A DNA stretch of 31,164 bases from an uncultured Eggerthella sp. (GTDB lineage Bacteria > Actinomycetota > Coriobacteriia > Coriobacteriales > Eggerthellaceae). The stretch is from positions 1-31,164 of the forward strand of contig URMQ01000007.1 of the NCBI GenBank assembly GCA_900548955.1, read 5' to 3'. The stretch's first letter is position 1. Every line of letters begins with the position of its first letter. Both the position numbers and the translations under genes were made by a program. The notes under the pieces are model-generated. The model had not been told where the DNA came from and did no database searches. It saw only the letters and a list, made by a program, of their open reading frames with translations. Below, piece by piece: positions 1-7,148 of this stretch.

Positions 1-238
1 TCAGAGGTACCTTGAACATATTCTTCTTAGCGTCTTCAACGCCCTTCTTAATAGCGGTAGGAACTTCTTGGGACTTACCCATACCAATACCTACACGACC
101 ATTGCTATCGCCTACAACAACAAGTGCAGTCAAAGCAAAGCGACGACCGCCCTTTACAACCTTAGAAACGCGGTTGATGTAGACAACACGTTCCTGGAGT
201 TCGGGAACGCCTGCCTGGTTTTCAAGCTTTTTAGCCAT
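1..238 (-). CDS. rpsE: 30S ribosomal protein S5, partial (3' end beyond window)
   Basis: The first 79 codons are present and the gene runs off the left edge. Reading from the ATG at 238 gives MAKKLENQAGVPELQERVVY and then the S5 double-stranded-RNA-binding region (INRVSKVVKGGRRF, ALVVVGDSNGRVGIGMGK), which is the N-terminal S5 domain. S5 sits on the small subunit near the decoding region and mRNA entry and contributes to accuracy. It lies 16 bp downstream of rplR in normal spc-operon order, so rpmD, rplO and secY are expected beyond the window. Confidence 0.95.
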   Translation of the reverse strand, partial: MAKKLENQAGVPELQERVVYINRVSKVVKGGRRFALTALVVVGDSNGRVGIGMGKSQEVPTAIKKGVEDAKKNMFKVPL

Positions 239-254
239 AGACACTAACCCTCCC

Positions 255-623
255 TTAGAACTTCAGGCCTGCTTCACGTGCACCGTCAGCAACAGCTTTG
301 ATGCGGCCGTGATACAGATTGCCACCGCGGTCGAATACAACCTCGGTAATACCGTTTTCCTGTGCTTTCTTACCAATGAGTTCACCTAAAGCTTCAGCAC
401 CTTCTACCGTGCTACCACGCTTTTCGGTTGCTTTGAACTCAGAACCCAGAGTAGATACTGCGCAGATGGTCTTACCAGCTACGTCATCAATTACCTGAGC
501 GTACATATTTGCGTTTGAGCGAGTAATACACAAACGTGGACGAGTGGGCGTACCGGAAATCTTACCGCGAACGCGAGTATGACGACGACGAAGCCCAGCT
601 TGTTTCTTTTGAAGTTTCTTCAT
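255..623 (-). CDS. rplR: 50S ribosomal protein L18
   Basis: The 122-residue product has the usual L18 length and the basic N-terminus MKKLQKKQAGLRRRHTRVRG. The conserved RPRLCITRSNANMYAQVIDD and a C-terminal FDRGGNLYHGRIKAVADGAREAGLKF-type ending follow. L18 binds 5S rRNA and helps place it in the central protuberance together with L5. It sits between rplF and rpsE in the standard spc order, about 32 bp after rplF, and must be co-transcribed with them because I see no terminator or promoter in the gap. Confidence 0.97.
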   Translation of the reverse strand: MKKLQKKQAGLRRRHTRVRGKISGTPTRPRLCITRSNANMYAQVIDDVAGKTICAVSTLGSEFKATEKRGSTVEGAEALGELIGKKAQENGITEVVFDRGGNLYHGRIKAVADGAREAGLKF

Positions 624-655
624 GAGTAAATTCCCTTCGATACAACGCTTCTGGA

Positions 656-1198
656 CTAGTCAGACTTAGCAGCCTTGCCAAGCTTACGACGTACATATTC
701 GCCCTCATAGCGAATACCCTTGCCCTTGTAAGGCTCAGGCTTACGCCATGCGCGAATATTCGCAGCTACCTGGCCAACCTGTTCTTTGCTGATGCCTTTA
801 ACGATGATCTCGGTCTGGCTGGGAACTTCAAAAGTGATGTTCTCAGGAGCCGGAACAACTACAGGATGAGAGAAACCGAGCTGCAGTTCAAGATCGGTAC
901 CCTTCAATGCGGCACGATAGCCAACACCAACAAGCTCAAGCTTCTTTGCGTAACCCTCAGATACACCAACAATCATATTGTGAATAAGGGTACGAGTTAA
1001 ACCGTGAAGGCTCTTTGCTTCGCGGCTATCATCAGGACGCTCAACGATAACGTTGCCATCTTCTACCTTGATAGAAATGATGTCCTGGAAAGTACGAGTT
1101 AATTCACCCTTGCCACCCTTAACGGTAACGGTGTGGCCGTCAACAGTTACGTCAACACCGGAAGGAATGGCGACAGGCATTTTACCAATTCGAGACAT
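656..1198 (-). CDS. rplF: 50S ribosomal protein L6
   Basis: The 180-residue protein starts MSRIGKMPVAIPSGVDVTVDG and carries the two-fold repeated L6 domain. The second copy contains the family signature around GISKEQVGQVAANIRAWRKPEPYKGKGIRYEGEYVRRK (residues about 134-172). L6 lies at the base of the L7/L12 stalk near the sarcin-ricin loop. An AAGGAAGGAG ribosome binding site precedes the start. It is 16 bp downstream of rpsH in the ordinary spc-operon order. Confidence 0.97.
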   Translation of the reverse strand: MSRIGKMPVAIPSGVDVTVDGHTVTVKGGKGELTRTFQDIISIKVEDGNVIVERPDDSREAKSLHGLTRTLIHNMIVGVSEGYAKKLELVGVGYRAALKGTDLELQLGFSHPVVVPAPENITFEVPSQTEIIVKGISKEQVGQVAANIRAWRKPEPYKGKGIRYEGEYVRRKLGKAAKSD

Positions 1199-1214
1199 AT
1201 TCGCTCCTTCCTTC

Positions 1215-1613
1215 CTACCAGATGTAAGCGATCACTTCGCCGCCGATGCCAGCTTTACGTGCATCGCGGTCAGCCATAACGCCCTTGCTCGTAGAAATAA
1301 CAGCGGTACCAAGACCACCAAGAACGCGAGGCAGTTCATCTTTGCCAGCATAAATACGCAGACCAGGCTTGGAAATACGCTTCAAGCCGCGGATAGTGCG
1401 TGCTTTCTTGTCACCATACTTGAGGGTGATGGTCAGAATATCGCGAGGCTGTGCCTCTTCAATATCATAACCAGCAATGTAGCCCTCTTCGTGCATGATG
1501 CGTGCAATTTCAACAAGCTTTTTGCTAGACGGCATGGAAACCGTCGGCTTGCCTGCAGAGTTTGCATTACGCACACGCGTAAGCATATCTGCAATAGGAT
1601 CGTTCATGCTCAT
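1215..1613 (-). CDS. rpsH: 30S ribosomal protein S8
   Basis: The 132-residue product begins MSMNDPIADMLTRVRNANSA and ends GGEVIAYIW, with the C-terminal S8 signature STSKGVMADRDARKAGIGGEV. I chose the ATG at 1613 because AAAGGAG lies ten bases upstream; the reading frame extends further upstream but those residues are not S8-like. S8 is a primary 16S rRNA binder of the platform. In E. coli it also represses the spc operon by binding mRNA at the start of rplE, which matters here because rplE has its own structured leader. Confidence 0.97.
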   Translation of the reverse strand: MSMNDPIADMLTRVRNANSAGKPTVSMPSSKKLVEIARIMHEEGYIAGYDIEEAQPRDILTITLKYGDKKARTIRGLKRISKPGLRIYAGKDELPRVLGGLGTAVISTSKGVMADRDARKAGIGGEVIAYIW

Positions 1614-1723
1614 TGTTGTGTTTCTCCTTTGTTCATGATGAGACGAAAAGCCGGTTCGCATACGCCCTTAACGCACACGCCTTGACTTTCGACACTCAAC
1701 AACGTGACTTAACTTCTAATTTC

Positions 1724-1909
1724 TTACCAGGAAGCTTTGGTCACGCCGGGCAGTTCGCCTTTGTTAGCAAGTTCACGAAGGCAGACACGGCACAGACCGA
1801 ACTTGCGGTAGTACGCACGAGGGCGACCACAGCGAGCGCAGCGGTTGTGCTGACGAGTCGAGAACTTCGGCTCTCGCTTAGACTTGGCGATCATCGATTT
1901 CTTAGCCAT
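1724..1909 (-). CDS. rpsN: 30S ribosomal protein S14, zinc-binding type
   Basis: This 61-residue protein is the short S14 type. Cys24, Cys27, Cys40 and Cys43 form a four-cysteine zinc site (CARC ... CRVC). It starts MAKKSMIAKSKREPKFSTRQ. The zinc form is standard in Actinomycetota and Firmicutes, in contrast to the 100-residue zinc-free S14. S14 sits in the head of the small subunit near S3 and S10. It lies 46 bp after rplE and about 110 bp before the rpsH start, in normal spc order. Confidence 0.97.
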   Translation of the reverse strand: MAKKSMIAKSKREPKFSTRQHNRCARCGRPRAYYRKFGLCRVCLRELANKGELPGVTKASW

Positions 1910-1955
1910 TCAAAATCCTTCTTTCTTATAACCAATTCTCTACTTGTTCGAGAAT

Positions 1956-2507
1956 TTAGTTTTCTTTTTTGAACGGGAAGCCCATAGCATCCATCAATGC
2001 TTTGGCGTCTTCATTGGTTTCTGCAGTGGTAACAAACGTAATGTCCATACCACGAGTGTGATCGATCTTGTCATACTCGATCTCAGGGAAGATAAGCTGC
2101 TCAGTAAGACCCATGGTGTAGTTACCACGACCATCGAAGCTGTTTGGATTGCAACCACGGAAGTCGCGTACACGAGGAAGAGCCATAGACATCAGGCGGT
2201 CAAAGAACTCCCACATGCGGTCGCCACGAAGAGTTACCTTACAACCAATTGCCTGGCCTTCACGCAGATGGAAACCTGCGATAGACTTCTTTGCACGGGT
2301 TACCATTGGCTGCTGACCAGTGATGGTGCGGAGGTCAGCAATAGCACCGTCAAGCAACTTCTTGTCGCCCGCAGCACGACCCACACCCATGTTCACAACG
2401 ATCTTTTCAAAACGTGGAACCTGGTTTACGTTGCTGCACTCAAGTTCTTTAAACAACTTTGGAGCGACTTCGTTTACGTACTTTTCCTTCAAACGAGGAG
2501 TAGCCAT
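1956..2507 (-). CDS. rplE: 50S ribosomal protein L5
   Basis: The 183-residue protein starts MATPRLKEKYVNEVAPKLFK and carries the L5 signature RFEKIVVNMGVG (about residues 32-43), then AKKSIAGFHLREGQAIGCKVTLRG. L5 binds 5S rRNA and contacts the P-site tRNA. Unlike the normal S10/spc junction, where rplX and rplE are nearly touching, 384 bp separate them here. That gap holds a promoter and structured leader described separately, so rplE probably opens its own transcription unit. The ribosome binding site is modest (GAAAGGT, 11 bp upstream). Confidence 0.97.
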   Translation of the reverse strand: MATPRLKEKYVNEVAPKLFKELECSNVNQVPRFEKIVVNMGVGRAAGDKKLLDGAIADLRTITGQQPMVTRAKKSIAGFHLREGQAIGCKVTLRGDRMWEFFDRLMSMALPRVRDFRGCNPNSFDGRGNYTMGLTEQLIFPEIEYDKIDHTRGMDITFVTTAETNEDAKALMDAMGFPFKKEN

Positions 2508-2537
2508 TGTAGTGTTTTACCTTTCTCGATGAATTAA

Positions 2538-2597
2538 ACGCAGGATTTCCGACCCTGCGTCCCTAGCCTTTGCCAGGGTCATAGGCGCAATTAGCGC
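2538..2597 (-). promoter_or_regulatory. rplE leader with overlapping hairpins
   Basis: Downstream of the rplE promoter the leader can form GACCCTG/CAGGGTC (2551-2557 with 2574-2580) or ACGCAGG/CCTGCGT (2538-2544 with 2554-2560). The two 7-bp stems share 2554-2557 and so cannot form together. A small GCGC-AATTA-GCGC stem (2585-2597) lies upstream of both. Mutually exclusive stems before a ribosomal protein gene suggest feedback or attenuation control. Which protein binds, if any, cannot be read from the sequence; S8 is the precedent in E. coli. Confidence 0.5.
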
Positions 2598-2610
2598 ACC
2601 CAAAGACGAA

Positions 2611-2639
2611 ACCATACAGGAATACCATCTTTAGGTCAA
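2611..2639 (-). promoter_or_regulatory. promoter for the rplE transcription unit
   Basis: On the minus strand there is TTGACC (2634-2639), then exactly 17 bp, then TATGGT (2611-2616), a good match to a housekeeping -35/-10 pair. Transcription would begin near 2604 and give a leader of about 95 nt before rplE. The promoter lies immediately after a hairpin that could end the upstream transcript, which supports a real break between the S10 and spc parts of the cluster. Confidence 0.65.
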
Positions 2640-2651
2640 CCTATACGCCAA

Positions 2652-2691
2652 AACCACACACGCTTTTCTTAATCGAAAAACATGTGTGGTT
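2652..2691 (-). terminator. possible terminator between rplX and rplE
   Basis: AACCACACA (2652-2660) and TGTGTGGTT (2683-2691) form a perfect 9-bp stem. An inner TTTTC/GAAAA pairing shortens the loop. On the minus strand the stem runs into TTTTGG, a short T tract. It lies just ahead of the rplE promoter, where a terminator would make sense. The T tract is weak, so termination may be partial. Confidence 0.4.
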
Positions 2692-2717
2692 ATGTACCTA
2701 TTACTGTGCGTTACCGT

Positions 2718-2865
2718 TGCTGCGAGAACTCGCTTGATTGGTTAAGTCAGCGAGGATTGCTTTAGCGAGTTTAGATGGCGTGAAGAATTTGCGAAGTGTA
2801 CTTAGGTACATGAGCAAATTATGGAGCGCCAGCTGAGCCACTTAAGCAATCCGCAGCATCGAGTT
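2718..2865. repeat. long structured intergenic element (nested inverted repeats)
   Basis: A set of perfect arms nests around one centre: TGTAC/GTACA (2797-2801, 2806-2810), AATTTGC/GCAAATT (2786-2792, 2814-2820), TGGCG/CGCCA (2776-2780, 2827-2831), GGATTGCTT/AAGCAATCC (2754-2762, 2844-2852) and TGCTGCG/CGCAGCA (2718-2724, 2852-2858). A further pair AACTCG/CGAGTT (2727-2732, 2860-2865) crosses the outermost stem like a pseudoknot. No open reading frame explains it. It could be a dispersed palindromic element, a structured RNA in the rplX 3' region, or a processing site. The structure is certain; the role is unknown. Confidence 0.6.
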
Positions 2866-2895
2866 AATTAGTTTGCTGACAAGCAAACTAATTAA
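2864..2895 (-). terminator. perfect 14-bp hairpin overlapping the rplX stop codon
   Basis: TTAATTAGTTTGCT (2864-2877), a 4-base loop, and its exact complement (2882-2895) form a 14-bp AT-rich hairpin that includes the rplX TAA. On the minus strand it is followed by CTCGATGC, not a T run. It may therefore be an mRNA 3'-end stabiliser or attenuator, not a classical intrinsic terminator. Confidence 0.45.
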
Positions 2896-3209
2896 TCAAT
2901 GTCAGCGCCGCACTTCTTGCAAACACGAATCTTTTTGCCGTTTTCGCGCTTAACACCAACGCGAGTAGCCTCTTTGCAAGAGGGGCAAATAAGAGCCACG
3001 TTGGAGACATGGATTGGAGCTTCCATGGATGCAATGCCGCCTTCAGGATTTGCCTGAGTAGGACGCATTGCCTTCTTAATAATGTTTACTTTTTCAACGG
3101 TAACACGCTGGCTCTGCGGCTTAGCAGAAAGAACGGTACCTTCAGCACCACGATCCTTGCCAGTAAGAACCTTTACCTTGTCACCAGTTTTGATGTTCAT
3201 TTTAGCCAT
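2892..3209 (-). CDS. rplX: 50S ribosomal protein L24
   Basis: The 105-residue product has the N-terminal KOW region of L24 (MNIKTGDKVKVLTGKDRGAEGTV). A C-terminal extension holds Cys75/Cys78 and Cys97/Cys100, a zinc-ribbon arrangement common in actinobacterial L24. L24 is an early assembly initiator that binds the 5' part of 23S rRNA. It is 12 bp downstream of rplN with GGAGGA ahead of the start. Its stop codon lies inside a strong hairpin, and it appears to be the last gene of the rplB transcription unit. Confidence 0.97.
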   Translation of the reverse strand: MAKMNIKTGDKVKVLTGKDRGAEGTVLSAKPQSQRVTVEKVNIIKKAMRPTQANPEGGIASMEAPIHVSNVALICPSCKEATRVGVKRENGKKIRVCKKCGADID

Positions 3210-3221
3210 GAATTGTTCCTC

Positions 3222-3590
3222 CTACAGCGTTTCCGGTGCCAAGGACACGATCTTCATGTACTTCTTGTCGCGAAGTTCGCGAGCAACAGGACCGAAGATA
3301 CGAGTACCACGGGGAGCGCCGTTGGCATCGATCAACACGGCTGCATTCTGGTCGAACTTAATATAGCTGCCGTCATCACGACGAACTTCTTTCTTAACGC
3401 GCACTACTACGCAGCGGACGACATCGCCCTTCTTAACGCTGCCGTTAGGCATAGCCTCTTTAACGCTGCATACGATGACATCACCGAGGCCTGCATAGCG
3501 GCGCTTAGAGCCACCCAGAACCTTGATGCACTGCACCTTGCGAGCGCCAGAGTTATCAGCGACGGCGAGCATGCTCTGCATTTGAATCAT
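3222..3590 (-). CDS. rplN: 50S ribosomal protein L14
   Basis: The 122-residue protein has the family's fixed length and starts MIQMQSMLAVADNSGARKVQ, followed by CIKVLGGSKRRYAGLGD and the signature-like DNSGAR at residues 12-17. L14 lies at the subunit interface and forms bridge B8 with 16S rRNA. It follows rpsQ by 38 bp and precedes rplX by 12 bp, as in other S10/spc clusters. Confidence 0.97.
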   Translation of the reverse strand: MIQMQSMLAVADNSGARKVQCIKVLGGSKRRYAGLGDVIVCSVKEAMPNGSVKKGDVVRCVVVRVKKEVRRDDGSYIKFDQNAAVLIDANGAPRGTRIFGPVARELRDKKYMKIVSLAPETL

Positions 3591-3628
3591 ATGCTTATCC
3601 CTTTCGATGCTTTCAAGTAAGAAAAAAC

Positions 3629-3889
3629 TTACTTGGCCTTCTCAACGATGTCGAGAAGACGCCAACGCTTCATCTTAGACAGCGGGCGAGTTTCCATAAT
3701 CGTTACGGTATCGCCCACGCCAGCTTCATTGTTCTCGTCGTGAGCATGGAACTTCTTAGTAGAGTTAACCATTTTGCCGTATACCGGATGTGGCTTGCGT
3801 TCATGTACTTGTACGACGCAAGTCTTATCGCCAGAAATGCTTACTACAACACCCTGACGGACTTTACGAGAATTACGTTCTTCACTCAT
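3629..3889 (-). CDS. rpsQ: 30S ribosomal protein S17
   Basis: The 86-residue product begins MSEERNSRKVRQGVVVSISG and contains the OB-fold core and the S17 signature region GDTVTIMETRPLSKMKRWRL. I chose the ATG at 3889 since AAAGG lies ten bases upstream; a TTG three codons earlier is possible but poorly spaced. S17 is a primary 16S rRNA binder at the bottom of the body. It lies 26 bp after rpmC and 38 bp before rplN. Confidence 0.96.
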   Translation of the reverse strand: MSEERNSRKVRQGVVVSISGDKTCVVQVHERKPHPVYGKMVNSTKKFHAHDENNEAGVGDTVTIMETRPLSKMKRWRLLDIVEKAK

Positions 3890-3915
3890 GCTATTCAAAC
3901 CTTTCTTATCGAGCC

Positions 3916-4119
3916 TTAAGCCTGAACAGCCTTGAGCTCGCGGTCACGCATCTCGGTCTGGATGCGAGCGATGTCTTTCTTGACCTGCTTGATGCGAGCG
4001 GTGTTATCCAACTGGCCGGTTGCCATCTGGAAGCGCAGGTTAAAAAGCTCTGCACGTGCTTCCTTTAGCTTAGCCTGCAGATCTTCACCTGAAAGATTCC
4101 TGATCTCTGCTGCTTTCAT
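3916..4119 (-). CDS. rpmC: 50S ribosomal protein L29
   Basis: The 67-residue, largely helical protein reads MKAAEIRNLSGEDLQAKLKE and has the L29 core EARAELFNLRFQMATGQLDN. L29 lies next to the polypeptide exit tunnel beside L23 and helps dock trigger factor and SRP. Its ATG follows the rplP stop codon directly, and its GGAG ribosome binding site lies within the end of rplP, so translation is probably coupled. Confidence 0.96.
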   Translation of the reverse strand: MKAAEIRNLSGEDLQAKLKEARAELFNLRFQMATGQLDNTARIKQVKKDIARIQTEMRDRELKAVQA

Positions 4120-4542
4120 TTACTCCTGCCCTTCTGCCTCGCGCTTAACGATCTTGCACTTGATGGGCAACTTATTAATTGCGAGACGGAGCGCATCGCG
4201 TGCAGTTTCTTCGTCAACGCCATCGATCTCAAACATAATACGGCCAGGCTTTACTACCGCTACCCAACCCTCTGGGTTACCCTTACCTTTACCCATTCGA
4301 GTTTCAGCAGGCTTCTGCGTGATGGGCTTGTCTGGGAAGATCGTGATCCAAACATTACCGGTACGGTTCATGCGACGGGTCATAGCGATACGAGCTGCCT
4401 CGATCTGGCGGTTAGTGATCCAATGGCGATCCAGAGCCTGAATGCCCCAGGTGCCGTGATTCAAAGTGGTACCGCCCTTGGCGTTACCCTTCATAGAACC
4501 ACGCTGGACCTTGCGGTGCTTAACGCGCTTAGGTACCAACAT
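4120..4542 (-). CDS. rplP: 50S ribosomal protein L16
   Basis: The 140-residue product begins MLVPKRVKHRKVQRGSMKGN and carries both L16 signature regions, the second being RMGKGKGNPEGWVAVVKPGR (about 92-111). L16 organises the A-site tRNA region of the 50S subunit. Its ATG overlaps the last base of the rpsC stop (TAATG), which indicates translational coupling. Confidence 0.97.
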   Translation of the reverse strand: MLVPKRVKHRKVQRGSMKGNAKGGTTLNHGTWGIQALDRHWITNRQIEAARIAMTRRMNRTGNVWITIFPDKPITQKPAETRMGKGKGNPEGWVAVVKPGRIMFEIDGVDEETARDALRLAINKLPIKCKIVKREAEGQE

Positions 4543-5252
4543 TATTTATCACCCCTATCGTTGTTGCGACGACCGCGACGGTTGGGACGAGAAGAGCCTT
4601 CAAGAGCTGGCTGTGGAGCCTTCTGACCTGGAAGTACTTCACCGTGATATACCCAAACCTGAATACCAATGGAACCCATGGTGGTTGCAGCGGTTGCAAA
4701 ACCGTAATCAATCTTTGCGCGAAGGGTGTGCAGAGGCACGCGACCTTCACGATACCATTCACGGCGGCTCATTTCAGCGCCACCAAGACGACCTGCGCAC
4801 TGGATACGAATACCCTTAGCACCAGACTTACGTGCAGACTGAACAGCCTTACGCATAGCACGACGGAAAGCAACACGGTTTTCCAGCTGCTCTGCAATGG
4901 ACTGAGCAATAAGATTTGCATCAAGCTCAGGACGCTTAACTTCTACAACCTCAACAGATACGGTACCGTTTGCAATCTGGTTAAGCTTCTTGCGAAGAGC
5001 GTCTACTTCTGCGCCCTTCTTACCGATAACAACACCAGGACGAGACGTGGTGATGATTACCTTAATCTTGTCGCCAGCGCGTTCAATTTCTACACGAGAA
5101 ACGGCTGCATGGGCGAGCTGCTTTTCCAGGAACTTGCGAATTGCGAGGTCATTTTCAAGGTTCTTCGCATAGTCCTTGTCGGAATACCAACGGCTACGCC
5201 AATCTTCGGTTACACCAAGACGGAAGCCGGTGGGGCTTACTTTCTGACCCAT
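4542..5252 (-). CDS. rpsC: 30S ribosomal protein S3
   Basis: The 236-residue protein starts MGQKVSPTGFRLGVTEDWRS and contains the KH domain (SRPGVVIGKKGAEVDALRKK, about 69-88). The C-terminal S3 region GRLGGAEMSRREWYREGRVP and a basic, Arg/Asn-rich tail follow. S3 lines the mRNA entry channel and has helicase activity with S4 and S5. It starts 1 bp after the rplV stop codon. Confidence 0.97.
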   Translation of the reverse strand: MGQKVSPTGFRLGVTEDWRSRWYSDKDYAKNLENDLAIRKFLEKQLAHAAVSRVEIERAGDKIKVIITTSRPGVVIGKKGAEVDALRKKLNQIANGTVSVEVVEVKRPELDANLIAQSIAEQLENRVAFRRAMRKAVQSARKSGAKGIRIQCAGRLGGAEMSRREWYREGRVPLHTLRAKIDYGFATAATTMGSIGIQVWVYHGEVLPGQKAPQPALEGSSRPNRRGRRNNDRGDK

Positions 5253-5253
5253 A

Positions 5254-5595
5254 CTATGCCTCCTCTCGGGTTGCTACGATGACGGTGATGTGGCTGGTGC
5301 GCTTACGAATGCGCGATGCGGAACCCTTTGCACGAGGACGAATGCGCTTCAAGGTTGGGCCTTCGTCAGCAAAGCATGCCTTAACAACCAGATTGTCTGG
5401 ATTGCCAGCACCCTTCTGTGCAGCATTAGCAACAGCGGAGTTCAAAGTCTTTTCTACGACTTCTGCAACTGCGCGGTTGGTGAAACGCAGGGTCTCCTGA
5501 GCGGCTACTACATCTTTGCCGCGGATTTGGTCGAGCACGATACGCGCCTTACGGGGCGAAACGCGCACATAGCGAGCGATTGCTTTAGCTTCCAT
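5254..5595 (-). CDS. rplV: 50S ribosomal protein L22
   Basis: The 113-residue protein starts MEAKAIARYVRVSPRKARIV and ends with the conserved beta-hairpin (LKRIRPRAKGSASRIRKRTS, about 82-101), which reaches into the exit tunnel. This loop is where macrolide-resistance changes map in other bacteria; nothing unusual is evident here. It lies 13 bp after rpsS. Confidence 0.97.
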   Translation of the reverse strand: MEAKAIARYVRVSPRKARIVLDQIRGKDVVAAQETLRFTNRAVAEVVEKTLNSAVANAAQKGAGNPDNLVVKACFADEGPTLKRIRPRAKGSASRIRKRTSHITVIVATREEA

Positions 5596-5608
5596 GTTTC
5601 ACCCTTTC

Positions 5609-5866
5609 TTACTTGTCGTGACCACGGAAGGTACGGGTTGGTGCAAATTCGCCCAACTTGTGTCCAACCATAGACTCGGTTACATAAACTGGCACATGCT
5701 TGCGACCATCATGCACAGCGATGGTATGACCAACCATCTCTGGGAAAATGGTGGAAGAACGTGACCAAGTTTTGATGACATTCTTTTCGCCTGCTTCGTT
5801 CATCGCCACGATGCGATTGAGAAGGCGAGGTTCCACGAAAGGACCTTTTTTCAAACTTCTGCTCAA
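5609..5866 (-). CDS. rpsS: 30S ribosomal protein S19
   Basis: The 85-residue product starts MSRSLKKGPFVEPRLLNRIV and carries the S19 signature TIAVHDGRKHVPVYVTESMVGHKLGEF within residues 48-74. S19 sits in the head and contacts S13 and the A-site tRNA region. It is slightly shorter than the usual 92 residues, with a trimmed C-terminus (FRGHDK). It lies 24 bp downstream of rplB. Confidence 0.96.
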   Translation of the reverse strand: MSRSLKKGPFVEPRLLNRIVAMNEAGEKNVIKTWSRSSTIFPEMVGHTIAVHDGRKHVPVYVTESMVGHKLGEFAPTRTFRGHDK

Positions 5867-5890
5867 TGTTTCTCCTTAAGCGATCGGGCG

Positions 5891-6721
5891 CTACTTCTTG
5901 CGACGACGGATGATCAAGCGGCTTGAAGCCTTCTTGGGGTTGCGGGTGCGATGACCCTTGGTGGACACGCCCCATGGAGTAACAGGATGACGACCAGAAG
6001 ACTTGTTCTTGCCTTCGCCACCACCATGAGGATGGTCGACAGGGTTCATAACCGTACCACGTACGCTGGGGCGAATACCCTTCCAGCGGTTACGGCCAGC
6101 CTTACCAATTTTGATGTTGCCATGTTCTGCGTTGCCTACTTCACCGACGGTTGCACGGCAAGATACCAAAACACGACGCATTTCAGAAGAAGGCATACGA
6201 AGAATAGCGTAATTGCCTTCCTTACCCATCAGCTGAATACTGGTGCCAGCAGAACGAGCAATTGCAGCACCGCGACCAGGCTGAAGCTCAACAGCATGAA
6301 TGAGCGTACCTACTGGAATAGCGGAAAGTGGCAATGCGTTGCCTGGCTTGATGTCAGCATCTGGACCAGAAATTACAGTTTCGCCAACTTTAAGACCCTT
6401 AGGCTGAAGGATGTAGCGCTTTTCACCATCTGCATAGTGAAGAAGAGCGATACGTGCGCTGCGGTTAGGGTCATACTCAATCGTGGCAACCTTTGCAGGA
6501 ATTCCATCCTTGTTGCGCTTGAAGTCGATAATGCGGTAACGACGCTTAGTACCGCCACCCTGATGACGGGTGGTAACGCGACCGTTGTTGTTACGGCCAG
6601 CCTTCTTGGGCAGTGGTGCCAACAGAGACTTTTCGGGCTTGGTGCACGTAATGTCAGCAAAGTCCGAAACGGTCTGGAAGCGACGCCCAGGGCTTGTGGG
6701 CTTGTATTGTTTTACTCCCAT
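5891..6721 (-). CDS. rplB: 50S ribosomal protein L2
   Basis: The 276-residue protein begins MGVKQYKPTSPGRRFQTVSD and carries the conserved DHPHGGGEG loop (near 230-238) close to the peptidyl transferase centre. I chose the ATG at 6721 because GAAAGGAAG precedes it and the length then matches the family; an upstream in-frame ATG would add 12 non-homologous residues. In ordinary S10 operons rplW lies directly upstream. Here rplW is about 18 kb away, and rplB instead has its own promoter and a leader of roughly 150 nt. Confidence 0.97.
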   Translation of the reverse strand: MGVKQYKPTSPGRRFQTVSDFADITCTKPEKSLLAPLPKKAGRNNNGRVTTRHQGGGTKRRYRIIDFKRNKDGIPAKVATIEYDPNRSARIALLHYADGEKRYILQPKGLKVGETVISGPDADIKPGNALPLSAIPVGTLIHAVELQPGRGAAIARSAGTSIQLMGKEGNYAILRMPSSEMRRVLVSCRATVGEVGNAEHGNIKIGKAGRNRWKGIRPSVRGTVMNPVDHPHGGGEGKNKSSGRHPVTPWGVSTKGHRTRNPKKASSRLIIRRRKK

Positions 6722-6874
6722 TTTCTTCCTTTCTATGGGCTTGAACTGCTTGTTCATGCCCTCGATCTTGTGTGGTCTCCATCACCGCCATGAGAACCTT
6801 TGGGAGAGGGTTCCCGGCGACTCCGAGTTACCACGCGTCCGGGTGTATCCATCAACAGCCAGACGCAAACGAGA
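6722..6874 (-). promoter_or_regulatory. rplB 5' leader
   Basis: About 150 transcribed bases separate the predicted start of transcription from the rplB ATG, long for an internal operon gene. It contains GAGAACC/GGTTCCC (6792-6798 with 6809-6815), a 7-bp stem with one G-U pair. I found no known riboswitch or L4-type leader here. It may simply be a new 5' UTR created when the operon was split. Confidence 0.4.
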
Positions 6875-6903
6875 ATTATACTTGCGAATACGCCTCTATG
6901 CAA
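6875..6903 (-). promoter_or_regulatory. promoter for the rplB-rplX transcription unit
   Basis: On the minus strand TTGCAT (6898-6903) and TATAAT (6875-6880) are separated by exactly 17 bp. The -10 is a perfect consensus. This gives the left half of the S10 operon its own start, independent of rpsL/rpsJ. Confidence 0.75.
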
Positions 6904-7020
6904 GTTAAAAATATGGGTCTTTATTTCTTCGCAAAGAATTCACAGTTGCGCCAAAATGCACCTTACTTGCTATGGCGTATTACCAAAGCATAATTAACTT
7001 ACTAATCACTATTCAGATAT

Positions 7021-7052
7021 GCCCTCAGCCAGAAAGCTTTCTAGCCGAGGGC
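7021..7052. terminator. hairpin between rplB promoter region and MFS gene
   Basis: GCCCTC (7021-7026) pairs with GAGGGC (7047-7052), and AGAAAG with CTTTCT lies inside the same stem, broken by two mismatches. It lies downstream of the minus-strand transporter gene (stop at 7149) and upstream of the rplB promoter. No clear T run follows on either strand, so the terminator reading is tentative. The rest of 6904-7148 shows nothing else I can identify. Confidence 0.4.
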
Positions 7053-7148
7053 GAACAACTATATATAGCAGTAACGCTTCCCCTACCTTTTACTAAAAGC
7101 GAACGACTCCCTCGATTATAACTGTCCGCAATTCTCACTACTTCGTTG

